From Virgibacillus halotolerans (lineage in GTDB: Bacteria > Bacillota > Bacilli > Bacillales > Amphibacillaceae), in assembly GCF_016908515.1 (NCBI RefSeq), contig NZ_JAFBEA010000011.1, positions 85,442 to 149,441 of the forward strand: DNA of 64,000 bases, written 5' to 3'. Below the pieces are notes generated by a model. The model was not told where the DNA came from. It saw only the letters and a program-made list of their open reading frames with translations, and made no database searches. Of the stretch, positions 16,968-24,413 are shown one piece after another (the stretch's first letter is position 1; each line of letters opens with the position of its first letter). The position numbers were made by a program, and so were the translations under genes.

Positions 16968-17318
16968 TCATTTTGGTTTAGGATTATCTTCCAGGTACTT
17001 AACTAACTTTTCGTAGGAAGTAGTTTGATAAACGAGGTCTTTTGTGTTAAATAAAAAGTAATTAGGTTTATCCTTTTGAATTTCCAAATAAGGAGTATCT
17101 TCTTTTGCATTGTCATAATCAGATTCAGTTATTGTCCTAAAAACAGAATTACCGACTAATTCCTTTTCCAACTTCATATCAACTTGGTCATCACCAACAA
17201 CATATAATGCATAGCGACCTTTTTCTTCAGAAACCATTACACCTCTTTGATAATCATTACATCCAGCTAATCCCAACACGGAAAACAACAATAAACTAAA
17301 TATGACTACTCGCTTCAT
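16968..17318 (-). CDS. Small lipoprotein of unknown function
   Basis: A 116-residue protein. ATG 17318 is chosen because GGGGGAA precedes it and because it places the signal peptide at the N-terminus (MKRVVIFSLLLFSVLGLAGC, lipobox LAGC, Cys20). The mature part is small, charged and contains YALYVVGDDQVDMKLEKEL and PNYFLFNTKDLVYQT. I do not recognise the family. It is a single gene between GGGC-family site D upstream and two hairpins downstream. Confidence 0.7.
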   Translation of the reverse strand: MKRVVIFSLLLFSVLGLAGCNDYQRGVMVSEEKGRYALYVVGDDQVDMKLEKELVGNSVFRTITESDYDNAKEDTPYLEIQKDKPNYFLFNTKDLVYQTTSYEKLVKYLEDNPKPK

Positions 17319-17384
17319 AGGTTCCCCCAATTGGTTGATTAATTTGATATTTGGATGAAATAATCTGACCTGAATCAAGCACAG

Positions 17385-17415
17385 TTTTTTTCAACAAACG
17401 CGCCCGTTTGTGGCA
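17385..17415 (-). repeat. Palindromic site D (GGGCGC type)
   Basis: On the minus strand CCACAAAC-GGGCGC-GTTTGTTG forms two 8-nt arms pairing at seven positions around the GGGCGC core, followed by AAAAAA. It lies between the pdxH relic and the lipoprotein gene. Confidence 0.65.
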
Positions 17416-17458
17416 CATCATTATACGATTATCACAACAATATAATAAGGTGTATTAA

Positions 17459-17822
17459 TTAAGGCCAAAGCAAATGATGTTTCCATTTTTCATCATTCCG
17501 TTGATATTGCACTCTTATATGCTTTCTTTCTGAATCTCCCTGCCAAAATTCAACCTCGTTAGCGTCGACTGCATACAATGTCCAGTTAGAGCTTATAGTA
17601 TTAGGTGATTGCTTTATCAATTCTTTTGATTTTACAAATGCTTCATCTAGATCCTCGAGACGCTTTAATTGCTTACTCTGCTTGCCGATTAAAGCTTCTG
17701 CTCTTCCTCCAATTGATCTTTCTAAAATCTGATGGAGATTCAGGTAAATCATCGGTGTAGAAGCTTTGAAAAGGACCTTTCAACACTTCTAATCCTCTTA
17801 ATAAATTCTTTGTTTGTTTCAT
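17459..17822 (-). pseudogene. Pyridoxamine 5'-phosphate oxidase (PdxH-like) with internal deletion
   Basis: ATG 17822 opens MKQTKNLLRGLEVLKGPFQS with DDLPESPSD, the usual start of PdxH-type flavoenzymes. After about 30 codons the frame is broken. From there the other frame reads IGGRAEALIGKQSKQLKRL, WTLYAVDANEVEFWQGDSER and ends in LLWP, the conserved PdxH C-terminus. Roughly the middle 100 residues, including most of the FMN-binding barrel, are missing. The product would be inactive. Flanked by sites E and D, it fits a decayed one-gene cassette. Confidence 0.85.
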
Positions 17823-17849
17823 AATACTTGCTTCTCCCTTATCATTTTC

Positions 17850-17881
17850 TTCTGCAATATGGCCCGATTGCGGAATAAAGT
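17850..17881 (-). repeat. Palindromic site E (GGGCCA type)
   Basis: On the minus strand TTCCGCAATC-GGGCCA-TATTGCAGAA shows arms TTCCGCAA/TTGCAGAA pairing at seven of eight positions. It lies between the DUF6414-like gene and the pdxH relic. Confidence 0.65.
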
Positions 17882-17902
17882 ATAAATGAAATTTTAAACT
17901 AC

Positions 17903-18673
17903 TTATTGATAAACCGCTAAGACTTCTAAAGTTACTACATTCTTTTCACTTTTTATATTTTCAGCGCCTTCAATCTCTTGTTCTTCCGCTTGTCTTCTCA
18001 TCGCTCTATTTAATGAAAATAAGTCCTTCATTACATCAAATAAAATTACAGGATTATTTTTTACATCTTTACGAGTCAATACTTTGGCAATTATGGTTAC
18101 TTCTTCATCTTCAAAATCCTCTAACTCTGTCAACTGGTATTTAAGATTATTTGAATTTAACTTAGAAAAACCAACTCTGTCATCAAAACGCTCGCTGTCA
18201 AAATACATAGGAATCTTTGTATTTTCCTTTCCAAAGATTTTATTAAATATTTCTTCCTCTTCTTCATTTTCCATATCCATTTGTGCAGTTAACATAGATT
18301 TAAATTCATTAATTAAATCCATCATATCGAATTGCTCTGGAATATTAAACATACCTTCGAAACGTATAATTGCTGTTTTGGGAACAGTTTCAATATCAAA
18401 ATCTTCATTTCCTGTCATATCAAAATAATTGTCTTTACTATTTTTTTCAAGTAGTTCTTCAAATTCATTACAATCATAAATTGGATTATCTACAATTTCT
18501 CCCTCAAATTCATCGGTATTATCATAGTTTCCTGATGCAATGTATGCATCACCTTTAACAGACTTAGAAGTACTTTTTTTAACTTTTTTGAAATCAACTT
18601 GTCTTTCGCCTTTTAACAATGCACTGTATTCTGCAACTTTTCGTGAATCAAAGTAGATTAAGTTTTTAAACAT
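17903..18673 (-). CDS. DUF6414-like hypothetical protein
   Basis: A 256-residue soluble protein starting MFKNLIYFDSRKVAEYSALL, which resembles the start of DUF6414 proteins (a short strand, then a conserved Asp and a helix). A low-complexity acidic stretch MENEEEEEIFNKIFG is near residue 135. The C-terminal half is beta-rich (EEVTIIAKVLTRKD, NVVTLEVLAVYQ). Function unknown; related proteins occur sporadically in phage- and island-borne loci, so a defence or stress role is possible but unproven. GGTGGGATATTAAGCAA precedes the ATG. Confidence 0.65.
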   Translation of the reverse strand: MFKNLIYFDSRKVAEYSALLKGERQVDFKKVKKSTSKSVKGDAYIASGNYDNTDEFEGEIVDNPIYDCNEFEELLEKNSKDNYFDMTGNEDFDIETVPKTAIIRFEGMFNIPEQFDMMDLINEFKSMLTAQMDMENEEEEEIFNKIFGKENTKIPMYFDSERFDDRVGFSKLNSNNLKYQLTELEDFEDEEVTIIAKVLTRKDVKNNPVILFDVMKDLFSLNRAMRRQAEEQEIEGAENIKSEKNVVTLEVLAVYQ

Positions 18674-18729
18674 TTGCTTAATATCCCACCTTATATTATT
18701 GTTTTCTCTTCCCAGGTTAGTTTATCGCT

Positions 18730-18761
18730 TTTATTCAACAACCTGGCCCTACTCTTGAAGA
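18730..18761 (-). repeat. Palindromic site F (GGGCCA type)
   Basis: On the minus strand CTTCAAGAGTAGGGCCAGG is followed by TTGTTGAATAAAAG, with arms TTCAA/TTGAA. It begins directly after the stop codon of the membrane protein gene (18762), as site L does for the truncated duplicate at 20660. Confidence 0.6.
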
Positions 18762-19310
18762 TTACTGTTTTACTGAATCCACAATATTTTTTGCATCCAC
18801 CAAGGATAACCCATATCTTTCTCTTAACACTTTGATCGTCTGCATTTTTGTCATGGAATTCAACATTTTATTTGCTTCCATCTTCAGACCATCATATTTG
18901 GAATCGTATTTGAACGAATCACTATATTTCTTTTTTAAATTATCGTCTACTTTATTGATTATGCTACTAAATGGGGTCACAGCAAAGAATAATGAAATAA
19001 TAACAGCTGCCCATACACTTATAGTTTTAAAGGCACCCTGTAGGTGGAAAACATCGTTAATTAGATAATTTGCGAGTTGAATAAGACCGAACCCAATTGC
19101 AACAGCTATAATAAATGAAACGATAAGTAACGTAATTTGAGACAATGATAGCCATTTCATTTTTTTAATCTTGCCATTACCAATTGAAAAACAAAGAAAG
19201 GCTACAGGTAATAATACTAATTGCCAATCCGTATATCCATACCTAAGCCATAAAGCAACTATACCTAAAAGTAAAACCCATCCACTTACATTAAAAAATC
19301 TTGTGTTCAT
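18762..19310 (-). CDS. Membrane protein with L7/L12-like C-terminal segment
   Basis: A 182-residue protein with four hydrophobic segments (residues about 10-25, 29-45, 55-80 and 97-113), then a soluble tail. The tail ends KMQTIKVLRERYGLSLVDAK followed by NIVDSVKQ, resembling the C-terminal domain of ribosomal protein L7/L12, where K-x-x-x-I-K-x-x-R-x-x-x-G-L-x-L-x-x-A-K binds translation factors. Such tails also occur on unrelated Firmicute proteins; the role here is unknown. AGGAGGATATTACTGAA precedes the ATG. A 97%-like duplicate of the 3' part lies at 20660-20889. Confidence 0.7.
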   Translation of the reverse strand: MNTRFFNVSGWVLLLGIVALWLRYGYTDWQLVLLPVAFLCFSIGNGKIKKMKWLSLSQITLLIVSFIIAVAIGFGLIQLANYLINDVFHLQGAFKTISVWAAVIISLFFAVTPFSSIINKVDDNLKKKYSDSFKYDSKYDGLKMEANKMLNSMTKMQTIKVLRERYGLSLVDAKNIVDSVKQ

Positions 19311-19339
19311 TTCAGTAATATCCTCCTTTTTGACTGGTG

Positions 19340-19366
19340 TTCAACAATATGGCCCGTTTGTTGAAT
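19340..19366 (-). repeat. Palindromic site H (GGGCCA type)
   Basis: On the minus strand TTCAACAAAC-GGGCCA-TATTGTTGAA has perfect 8-nt outer arms TTCAACAA/TTGTTGAA. It is the cleanest member of the family, between the peptidase E and membrane protein genes. Confidence 0.75.
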
Positions 19367-19386
19367 CTCCTTTAAGGAGAATCGGT

Positions 19387-20013
19387 TTATTCAATTATGA
19401 TTGCTTCTCCATCCCTCAATGCTTTAAATAGAATTTTATTTTCAATCATAAATTCAATTGCTTGGTTCATATCGTTAGATTCTTTGTGGTCTGTTTTATA
19501 ATGAGGGGCAATTACATAATCCAAAATGCATAACCCTTTCCATATAGTCTGATGTTCATCACCGTAAGGCTTCAGTTCAGGTTCATCTACTAAATGAATA
19601 CCTTTTAGCGTTGGTCCAAGGATACAAGCTCCTGCACTATACCCCCCATATAGAATATCTCTTTTTTCTTTATAATACTTTTTAATAATTTTATCGAAGC
19701 CGCTTAATTCCATAGCTTGAGCGAGAACAAAGGTATTACCGCCTCTTACCCAAATAACATCGTATTGATCAAGCCTTTCATTCAATCCTTCTTGGTTATA
19801 AAAATACTTTTTCAAGTCTAAAATATCAACCGTGAAACCTAATCTCTGTATATCACTTACATCCGTCGCATCACTTTTATTTTTTCTTTCCAAATCAGTA
19901 GCAAAATCTAATGCATTATTGATATAAGCGACTTTTTTATTTCCATTTTCCGTCAGCTCAATTAGTTTCCGTTCTTCGTTTCCAATTTTAAAAGATGAAA
20001 GATAAAATTTCAT
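19387..20013 (-). CDS. Peptidase E-like serine peptidase (family S51)
   Basis: A 208-residue protein. ATG 20013 has GAGGGGGAA upstream; an in-frame GTG earlier overlaps that site. The nucleophile elbow is GGYSAGACILGP (Ser near residue 122), as in the class-I glutaminase-like fold of S51 dipeptidases, and VIAPHYKTDH supplies the histidine region. VRGGNTFVLAQAM is the oxyanion segment. Bacterial peptidase E cleaves Asp-X dipeptides; paralogues of this kind are scattered through Bacillus accessory DNA. Single gene between sites I and H. Confidence 0.85.
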   Translation of the reverse strand: MKFYLSSFKIGNEERKLIELTENGNKKVAYINNALDFATDLERKNKSDATDVSDIQRLGFTVDILDLKKYFYNQEGLNERLDQYDVIWVRGGNTFVLAQAMELSGFDKIIKKYYKEKRDILYGGYSAGACILGPTLKGIHLVDEPELKPYGDEHQTIWKGLCILDYVIAPHYKTDHKESNDMNQAIEFMIENKILFKALRDGEAIIIE

Positions 20014-20040
20014 ATTGTTCCCCCTCACTTTTTACGCTTT

Positions 20041-20106
20041 CCTATTCTGTTAAATGGCCCGATTGAAGTATAACCTTTATTCCGTTAAAGCGCTCGTTAA
20101 CTTAAC
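20041..20106 (-). repeat. Double palindromic site I (GGGCGC-like then GGGCCA)
   Basis: On the minus strand GTTAACGAGCGCTTTAACGG followed by AATAAAGG is the first unit, then after about 8 nt CAATCGGGCCATTTAACAG followed by AATAGG. The first unit has arms GTTAA/TTAAC. The pair has the same order and spacing as sites A and B and lies between the GNAT gene and the peptidase E gene. Confidence 0.75.
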
Positions 20107-20114
20107 ACTCATAA

Positions 20115-20567
20115 TCATATAAGTTTTAAGTGATGTGTAGAATTTGGATAAAGCTTTTCTTCTGAAAACCCAAGGGAAGTATAAAATTTATTTGCTTGTT
20201 CTGTATCTGTATGTAGAACTAAAACCTTATAATGGTTTTTCGCATCGTAAATTATCTTATTCAGCAAGAGTTTTCCAAAACCTTTTCTTCGATAGTCCCT
20301 AGAAATGTAAAACCTTCGTAACCGTCCGATTTGTTGTTCGCCTGAATAGGGGTCGATATTAAGGCCACCAATTGCAATTAGTTGATCCTCCTTGTTGAAC
20401 ACACCATATAACGATTCCCCGGGCTTATTAAAGTTATTAGTCCCATTTTCATAATCATTAACTAATCTTTCAAGAAATTGAAAACCATTTTCTTTACTTT
20501 CCTTCACTAAATCAGTTAAGTCAAAATAAAGCAAATTAATTATTTTCCGAACTTCAAATTCTCCCAT
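20115..20567 (-). CDS. GNAT-family N-acetyltransferase
   Basis: A 150-residue acetyltransferase. ATG 20567 is chosen because GGAGG lies 5 nt upstream. The acetyl-CoA loop is RDYRRKGFGKLLLNKIIYDA (residues about 92-111). YKVLVLHTDTEQANKFYTSL and GFSEEKLYPNS are the following strand and helix. GIGGLNIDPYSGE-type strands precede it. Substrate unknown. Single gene upstream of double site I. Confidence 0.87.
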   Translation of the reverse strand: MGEFEVRKIINLLYFDLTDLVKESKENGFQFLERLVNDYENGTNNFNKPGESLYGVFNKEDQLIAIGGLNIDPYSGEQQIGRLRRFYISRDYRRKGFGKLLLNKIIYDAKNHYKVLVLHTDTEQANKFYTSLGFSEEKLYPNSTHHLKLI

Positions 20568-20619
20568 ACCATCCTCCAAAAAACTCAATTTTGATTATAA
20601 ATTTCTATTAATTACCCTG

Positions 20620-20662
20620 GGGGAGATCATCTTCCCCAATCTGGCCCGATTCTTGAAGATCA
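20620..20662 (-). repeat. Palindromic site L (GGGCCA type)
   Basis: On the minus strand TCTTCAAGAATCGGGCCAG then ATTGGGGAAGATGATC. Arms GATCTTC/GAAGATG and AATC/GATT flank the core. It follows the truncated membrane-protein duplicate exactly as site F follows the full copy. Confidence 0.65.
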
Positions 20663-20889
20663 CTGTTTTACTGAATCCACAATTTTTTTTGCATCCACCA
20701 AGGATAACCCATATCTTTCTCTTAACACTTTGATCGTCTGCATTTTTGTCATGGAATTCAACATCTTATTTGCTTCCATCTTCAGACCATCATATTTGGA
20801 ATCGTTTTTGAACGAATCACTATATTTATTTTTTAAATTATCGTCTACTTTATTGATTATGCTACTAAATGGGGTCACAGCAAGGAATA
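20660..20889 (-). pseudogene. Truncated duplicate of the L7/L12-like membrane protein gene
   Basis: These 230 bp match 18762-18990 with only about six differences and encode VTPFSSIINKVDDNL to the end SLVDAKKIVDSVKQ. The 5' part with the membrane helices is missing. The similarity stops at AATAATG and the next bases are palindromic site G. An open frame continues upstream through the repeat to 20947, but that start has no ribosome site and is accidental. Confidence 0.85.
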
Positions 20890-20892
20890 ATG

Positions 20893-20922
20893 CCTTTATT
20901 CCGTTAAAGCGCCCGATAACAG
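20893..20922 (-). repeat. Palindromic site G (GGGCGC type) at a gene breakpoint
   Basis: On the minus strand GTTATCGGGCGCTTTAACGG then AATAAAGG, nearly identical to the first unit of site I. Its last base is within 4 nt of the point where the duplicated gene loses its match to the full copy. Confidence 0.75.
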
Positions 20923-20978
20923 TGCAATGAGTGCAATCCACTATCATTACGCCTGATAATGCACGCTGTTTTTCGAAT

Positions 20979-21860
20979 TCATATAATAGAGGTACTCAAA
21001 GCCACATCGTAGCTAATTAAATTATACTTTGCTTCAAAGCCTACGGAGCGATACAATTCGACAGCTGATATGTTGTCTTCTCCTACACAAATCGTGATCT
21101 CCTCAATTCTTTGATAAGAAAAGAGTTGATTTAATGCACACGTAATTAATGTTTTACCAATGCCCTGTCTTCTAAAATCTTTTGACACACCTACATACTC
21201 AATATTCCCTTCCATGTGCTTAGGATTAGCTTCTATATATACGTAACCTTTAATGTTAAAATCATTTTCTTTAGCTAAAATTAACTGGTTGTTATCGTTT
21301 AACCTACTAAGTATCGTGTTCGCATCAAAATACGTATTAGGGAATATCTCATTATGAAGTTTTGAGAAGGACTTATGATATTTATCATTAAAGTGATCTA
21401 AATTTACAGTTTTACTTTTATAATTATCCTTGGTTAATTTAAGTACTAGATCTGAACCTTGGTCTATCCCTTCATTCTGTAGTGCAAAATTCTTTGCAAA
21501 CTTATTTCCTTTATTTATAAAGAATGAGAGACTTTTCACTTCCCTAGGTACTTTTTGAATTAGTTTTTCCCATAATTTTGAAGCTAACTCCATATTTTCT
21601 TCTCTAATAAAAGGGCCCCATACATCAGCATATCCCCTACTTAAATCAACATCTAAGCCTATTGCGCCTATGATATCAAAATTATTATAAGCTACTATAA
21701 AAGATTCATCTAATTCTAAATCTGAAAAATCGTTAACTAACGTATCATATATCTCAGAGCTATTCTCTCCGCAGAAACCAATGTGATACTTTCCTTGAGT
21801 GTTCATTTCTTCTAAAAAATCAGCAAGCAACCTTACGTTAACTGGTGGATTAATATCCAT
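20979..21860 (-). CDS. Two-domain GNAT acetyltransferase
   Basis: A 293-residue protein; ATG 21860 has GGGAGG 9 nt upstream, while an in-frame TTG abuts it. The C-terminal half is a full GNAT domain: YVGVSKDFRRQGIGKTLITC (acetyl-CoA loop, about residues 225-245), EITICVGEDNISAVELYRSV and GFEAKYN. The N-terminal half shows a degenerate GNAT-like fold (FIVAYNNFDIIGAIGLDVDL). Such tandem proteins often acetylate antibiotics or small amines, but the substrate is unknown. It is the last cassette gene before guaA. Confidence 0.83.
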   Translation of the reverse strand: MDINPPVNVRLLADFLEEMNTQGKYHIGFCGENSSEIYDTLVNDFSDLELDESFIVAYNNFDIIGAIGLDVDLSRGYADVWGPFIREENMELASKLWEKLIQKVPREVKSLSFFINKGNKFAKNFALQNEGIDQGSDLVLKLTKDNYKSKTVNLDHFNDKYHKSFSKLHNEIFPNTYFDANTILSRLNDNNQLILAKENDFNIKGYVYIEANPKHMEGNIEYVGVSKDFRRQGIGKTLITCALNQLFSYQRIEEITICVGEDNISAVELYRSVGFEAKYNLISYDVALSTSII

Positions 21861-21900
21861 AATTCGCAACCTCCCTAAAGCGTCGTTAGTCCAAGTAGAC

Positions 21901-21936
21901 TTATGCCATTATATGGCCCGTTTGTGTAATAAAGAT
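21901..21936 (-). repeat. Palindromic site J (GGGCCA type)
   Basis: On the minus strand TTACACAAACGGGCCATATA followed by ATGGCATAAG. It forms the inner edge of the guaA-adjacent end sequence, which is copied at 2220-2254. Confidence 0.65.
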
Positions 21937-22009
21937 TATTTTGAGTATTTGAATATCATTTTAACATACAAAAATTAGTTTCACACGATAATACCAATTT
22001 CCAAAAAAT

Positions 22010-22041
22010 AATCCCTACCAAATTATTTTTTGGCAGGGATT
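22010..22041 (-). terminator. Terminator downstream of guaA
   Basis: AATCCCTACCAAA and TTTGGCAGGGATT form a 13-bp stem with one mismatch and a 6-nt loop. On the minus strand TTATTTTTTGG follows. It lies 98 nt after the guaA stop and belongs to the element end, not to the native chromosome. Confidence 0.75.
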
Positions 22042-22138
22042 TTGGCAGGGAACTATATTATTTTATACCAATTTGTCAATTTAAGATTAAGATAAATACT
22101 GTTAAATAGGCGTTCTCTTTTCAAATCAAGTTAGCTCT

Positions 22139-22155
22139 TTACTCCCACTCAATCG
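22139..22155 (-). other. Attachment site in the guaA 3' end
   Basis: TTACTCCCACTCAATCG covers the guaA stop codon and the codons for Ile-Glu-Trp-Glu. Twelve bases (CCCACTCAATCG) are identical to 2446-2457. The gene end is kept intact by the inserted DNA. Confidence 0.75.
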
Positions 22156-23674
22156 TAGCAGGCGGCTTGCTCGTAACATCATACACAACCCGATTAATAT
22201 GTTCCACATCATTCACCAATCGCGTTGAGATTTTTTCCAGAACATCCCACGGGATACGTGCCCAATCGGAGGTCATACCATCAATAGAGGTTACTGCACG
22301 AATACCGATTGTATAATCATATGTCCGCGCATCTCCCATCACACCAACACTGCGAATATTAGGTAGGACAGTGAAATACTGCCAAATGTCTCTATCTAAG
22401 CCAGCTGCTGCGATTTCTTCTCGCAAAATAGCATCTGATTCACGGACAATAGCAAGTTTCTCTGGTGTTACTTCGCCAAGCACCCGAATTGCTAAACCTG
22501 GTCCAGGGAAAGGCTGACGCCATACAATATGATCCGGAAGACCAAGTTGTGAACCGAGCTCACGCACTTCATCTTTGAATAGTGCATTCAATGGTTCAAT
22601 CAGCTCAAATTGCATGTCTTCTGGTAATCCACCAACATTATGGTGAGATTTGATTGTTTGCGCTGTATCTGTTCCGCTTTCAATAATATCTGTATAAAGC
22701 GTACCTTGTGCAAGAAAATCAATTTCTTTCAGCTTGTCTGCTTCATCATCAAATACATATATAAATTCATTACCAATTATTTTACGTTTTTGCTCTGGAT
22801 CGTCTACACCTTTAAGTTTAGATAAGAAGCGTTCTTCCGCATCCACTTTGATAATGTTCATATGGAAGTCTTCGGCAAATAACTTCATCACATCATCTGC
22901 TTCATTTTTCCTAAGTAAGCCATGATCAACAAAGATACATGTCAACTGGTCGCCGATTGCTTTATGAATTAATGCAGCAACAACGGACGAGTCAACCCCA
23001 CCACTGAGTGCACATAATACTTTTCGGTCACCGACTTTTTCTTGGATTTTCGCGACTTCCATGTCGATAAAGTTTTCAATTGTCCATTCCGCATGACAGT
23101 TACAAACTTCAAAAACAAAATTTTTGAGTAGGTGGTTGCCGTATTCTGAATTACGAACCTCCGGATGGAATTGAACGCCATAAAGTTTCTTTTCAGGATG
23201 ACTGATTGCCGCAATTGGTGTGGCATTGCTTGTTGCATCTGTTTGAAATTCATCTGGTGCAGCAAGTACTTTATCACCGTGGCTCATCCATACCGTTTGA
23301 CTGGCAGGAGTATCCTTAAATAGACCACTGAAATCACTAACTTCCATCGTTGCTTTTCCATACTCCCGTTTATCTGTACGTTCTACTTTTCCGCCATATT
23401 GTAATGTCATCAATTGCATACCGTAACAAATACCTAGAATGGGAATACCCAAATCAAAAATAGCTGTATCACAGCGGAAGCTGTTTTCATCATAAACACT
23501 GTGTGGACCGCCAGACAAAATGATGCCTTTTGGATTCATTTTCTTAATTGCTTCAGCAGTTAGCTTATGTGAGTGTAGTTCACTATAGACACCGAGTTCT
23601 CTAATCCTTCTTGTAATTAATTGATTGTATTGGCTACCAAAGTCCAATACAAGTATCATTTCATTGTTGTCCAT
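22139..23674 (-). CDS. guaA: GMP synthase (glutamine-hydrolysing)
   Basis: A 511-residue enzyme that converts XMP, ATP and glutamine to GMP in the last step of guanine nucleotide synthesis. The N-terminal class-I amidotransferase has Cys83 in GICYGMQLM and the His-Glu pair in GVQFHPEV. The ATP pyrophosphatase P-loop is [15 protein letters not shown] (about residue 222), and the C-terminal dimerisation domain ends PATIEWE. Full length. GGAGCGGAAGTC precedes the ATG. It is controlled by a guanine-type riboswitch in a leader of about 700 nt, and its 3' end serves as an integration site. Confidence 0.98.
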   Translation of the reverse strand: MDNNEMILVLDFGSQYNQLITRRIRELGVYSELHSHKLTAEAIKKMNPKGIILSGGPHSVYDENSFRCDTAIFDLGIPILGICYGMQLMTLQYGGKVERTDKREYGKATMEVSDFSGLFKDTPASQTVWMSHGDKVLAAPDEFQTDATSNATPIAAISHPEKKLYGVQFHPEVRNSEYGNHLLKNFVFEVCNCHAEWTIENFIDMEVAKIQEKVGDRKVLCALSGGVDSSVVAALIHKAIGDQLTCIFVDHGLLRKNEADDVMKLFAEDFHMNIIKVDAEERFLSKLKGVDDPEQKRKIIGNEFIYVFDDEADKLKEIDFLAQGTLYTDIIESGTDTAQTIKSHHNVGGLPEDMQFELIEPLNALFKDEVRELGSQLGLPDHIVWRQPFPGPGLAIRVLGEVTPEKLAIVRESDAILREEIAAAGLDRDIWQYFTVLPNIRSVGVMGDARTYDYTIGIRAVTSIDGMTSDWARIPWDVLEKISTRLVNDVEHINRVVYDVTSKPPATIEWE

Positions 23675-23800
23675 GACTTCCGCTCCTTATTTGCTGCTTT
23701 TATTTCGATTTACTACCGTTTGTTGATCGTACATCTATAAGAAAAGCTAAAAAAACTACTTGGTTCTTATGAATCAAGTAAGATGTTCGCTCCAGATAGT

Positions 23801-23903
23801 CGCTTTCCGCGGACAACACTTCAGCTTCCTCGAAAGCAAAGAACGCTTCCTGCGGGATCTTCAGTTGTTGCTTTTCCCGCAGGAGTCGACTACCTTCCGC
23901 GAC
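23801..23903. repeat. Bacillaceae intergenic repeat, copy 1
   Basis: CGCTTTCCGCGGACAAC, then CTTCAGCTTCCTCGAAAGC, CGCTTCCTGCGGGATCTTC and CCCGCAGGAGTCGACTACC form a structured GC-rich repeat familiar from Oceanobacillus, Virgibacillus and Halobacillus intergenic regions. An open minus-strand frame (23700-24005) is created by the repeat but lacks a ribosome site. It lies within the guaA leader. Confidence 0.75.
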
Positions 23904-24022
23904 CATCCATGATATTCTAAGGTAACCTTCCTTCTCTAAAAAGGAATAGTTGGCAATTTTTCCCTCGTTTACCTTTTTAATCGTACAAGGATAAATAACT
24001 GTCAAAAATCAGTTATCACTAG

Positions 24023-24131
24023 AGCGGAAGAAATATACGTAGACTCCTGCAGGAAAAGCGTAGTCGCTGAGACCCCACAAGAAAAGTGGGCTTCTTTTCT
24101 GAGGAGGCTCAGTGCAAGCCTGCGGAAAGCG
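24023..24131. repeat. Bacillaceae intergenic repeat, copy 2 (inverted)
   Basis: GACTCCTGCAGGAAAAGCG to TGCGGAAAGCG is the same repeat as copy 1 in the opposite direction, 120 bp away. The two could pair in the guaA leader RNA into a long hairpin. Confidence 0.75.
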
Positions 24132-24200
24132 TAGTATATTTCTGTAGCGACAGGGACTAGATAAGCCCTTCGTTTATACTTTAACTACCTTTTAAAATAA

Positions 24201-24253
24201 CCTGGTCTTCACCCTTTTTGCATACGTCAAGTACGAAAAAGACAGAAACCAGG
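24201..24253 (-). terminator. Riboswitch-linked intrinsic terminator
   Basis: On the minus strand CCTGGT and ACCAGG form the outer stem and CTTTTT/AAAAAG with CGTAC the inner part, followed by TTATTTT. It starts about 20 nt after the aptamer, the usual place of the expression platform of a guanine-OFF switch. Confidence 0.7.
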
Positions 24254-24274
24254 CTACATAGCTAGACATAACAA

Positions 24275-24355
24275 GTTCCGCCTTCATAGTCAGTACATTT
24301 ACGGTGCACCGGTAGAAACGCTCTGGTCCCTATTACCTGAGGATATACGAACGGC
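24275..24355 (-). ncRNA. Purine (guanine-type) riboswitch aptamer
   Basis: Read on the minus strand the conserved purine aptamer elements occur in order: TCGTATA before P2; P2 CCTCAGGT/ACCAGAG around a 7-nt loop AATAGGG; GTTTCTACC; P3 GGTGCA/TGTACT with loop CCGTAAA; then GACTATGAAGG. The base in the ligand-pairing position of GACTATG is C, as in guanine-binding xpt rather than adenine-binding add (GATTATG). It should switch off guaA when guanine is abundant. Confidence 0.9.
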
Positions 24356-24384
24356 AATTGCATTCATTTTATTTATATCTTCCT

Positions 24385-24413
24385 ATTTTACTAACCGGCG
24401 CCCCGATGGTCAA
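24385..24413 (-). promoter_or_regulatory. SigA-type promoter for the guaA leader
   Basis: TTGACC (24408-24413) and TAAAAT (24385-24390) on the minus strand are separated by 17 nt. The -35 box overlaps the end of yebA. Transcription would start near 24378, so the guaA leader is about 700 nt long. Confidence 0.65.

Noticed and set aside
20660..20947. 95-codon frame reading through palindromic site G
   Set aside because: The start has no ribosome site; only the last part is derived from a real gene, and it is a truncated duplicate.
23700..24005. Minus-strand frame of 101 codons upstream of guaA
   Set aside because: It starts with TTG without a ribosome site and is largely made by a known type of intergenic repeat inside the guaA leader.
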